Shown here one piece after another: positions 5,508 to 5,856 of a stretch of 5,856 nt of DNA; the first letter of the stretch is position 1; every line of letters starts with the position of its first letter. Under the pieces are notes generated by a model. It was not told the origin of the DNA and ran no database searches. It worked only from the letters and a program-made list of their open reading frames with translations. The DNA lies in contig JBFHMM010000240.1 in assembly GCA_041594355.1 (NCBI GenBank), forward strand, positions 1-5,856, given 5' to 3'. This DNA comes from JAIUZI01 sp041594355 (GTDB taxonomy: Bacteria > Pseudomonadota > Alphaproteobacteria > Rhodobacterales > Rhodobacteraceae). The translations under genes and the position numbers were made by a program.

Positions 5508-5856
5508 ATGAACCAGAATTCCGTTGTCGGTGTTCATTGGAGTTTTTGGGTAATCGGCTGGGTCGGGCTGATTTTCAATCTGATTGGCTGCATAAATTAC
5601 CTGTCACAAATGAGCCCCGAGAATGTGGCTTTAATGCCTGACGCATATCGCGCGATGGTAGCAAGCCGGCCTGCATGGGGCACCGGCGCATTTGCGGTCG
5701 CAGTTTTTGGTGGTGCGCTGGGATGCTGCCTGTTTATCCTCAGAAAAGCTGTTGCGATCTATGTGTTTATCGCTGCCCTGATAGCGGTGGTAGGCGCGCA
5801 ACTGCCGTTTTTCTCAATGGTCAATTTTCTGCCTTCGGCGTGGATTGGCTGGTTCA
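5508..5856 (+). CDS. multi-pass membrane protein of unknown function (3' end outside window)
   Basis: The frame starts at an ATG at 5508, 7 bases after the AGGT at 5497-5500, and stays open for 116 codons to the window edge. It begins MNQNSVVGVHWSFWVIGWVG. Hydrophobic stretches occur at about residues 10-30 (SFWVIGWVGLIFNLIGCINY), 59-77 (GTGAFAVAVFGGALGCCLF), and 80-100 (AVAIYVFIAALIAVVGAQL), with a fourth probably beginning near the end. A polar loop between the first two contains QMSPENVALMPDAYRAMVAS. The layout resembles small conserved four-segment membrane proteins seen in alphaproteobacteria, for which I know no proven function. There is no signal of transporter or enzyme motifs. It is separated from the HTH gene by about 320 bp and probably has its own promoter. 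Confidence 0.75.
   Translation, partial: MNQNSVVGVHWSFWVIGWVGLIFNLIGCINYLSQMSPENVALMPDAYRAMVASRPAWGTGAFAVAVFGGALGCCLFILRKAVAIYVFIAALIAVVGAQLPFFSMVNFLPSAWIGWF

Overview
The window looks like chromosomal DNA from an alphaproteobacterium, most likely the Roseobacter group of Rhodobacteraceae. This rests on the high GC of the left half, the style of the PanB, PanC and GlpK proteins, and an idi/flavin-monooxygenase remnant of a roseobacter-like type. The genus is an inference; nothing in the window fixes it.

Left part (about 160-3384): three intact plus-strand housekeeping genes. panB and panC overlap by 4 bp and encode two enzymes of pantothenate synthesis: ketopantoate hydroxymethyltransferase and pantothenate synthetase. 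After 58 bp comes glpK, glycerol kinase, whose start is best placed at the ATG at 1900. A small hairpin lies between panC and glpK. All the expected catalytic motifs are visible in the three proteins.

Middle part (about 3385-4640): a decayed region. Just downstream of glpK is a very GC-rich palindromic element (3438-3537). It is followed by about 170 bp that I cannot assign. On the minus strand lie remnants of two genes in the order idi then FAD-dependent monooxygenase. The monooxygenase (4143 down to about 3705) has an internal deletion, an in-frame stop, two frameshifts, a D-to-N change in its DG motif and a lost 3' end. The isopentenyl-diphosphate isomerase (about 4607 down to 4203) keeps an uninterrupted frame but has lost roughly its first 50-60 residues, including two metal-binding histidines.

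Right part (about 4610-5856): the idi fragment meets, head to head, a plus-strand membrane-protein gene that also appears to lack its 5' end. Its stop overlaps the start of a small Cro/C1-type regulator of 72 codons. This membrane protein plus small HTH protein pair is a recurrent two-gene module. After about 320 bp with inverted repeats and one doubtful 36-codon frame, a second membrane-protein gene starts at 5508 and runs off the window end. The DNA here is visibly more A+T-rich than the left half.

Main reading: an ordinary biosynthetic/metabolic cluster beside a rearrangement scar. I see no convincing evidence for a new defence, mobile or biosynthetic system. The most informative signal is the double truncation at about 4605-4640 and the multi-lesion monooxygenase.
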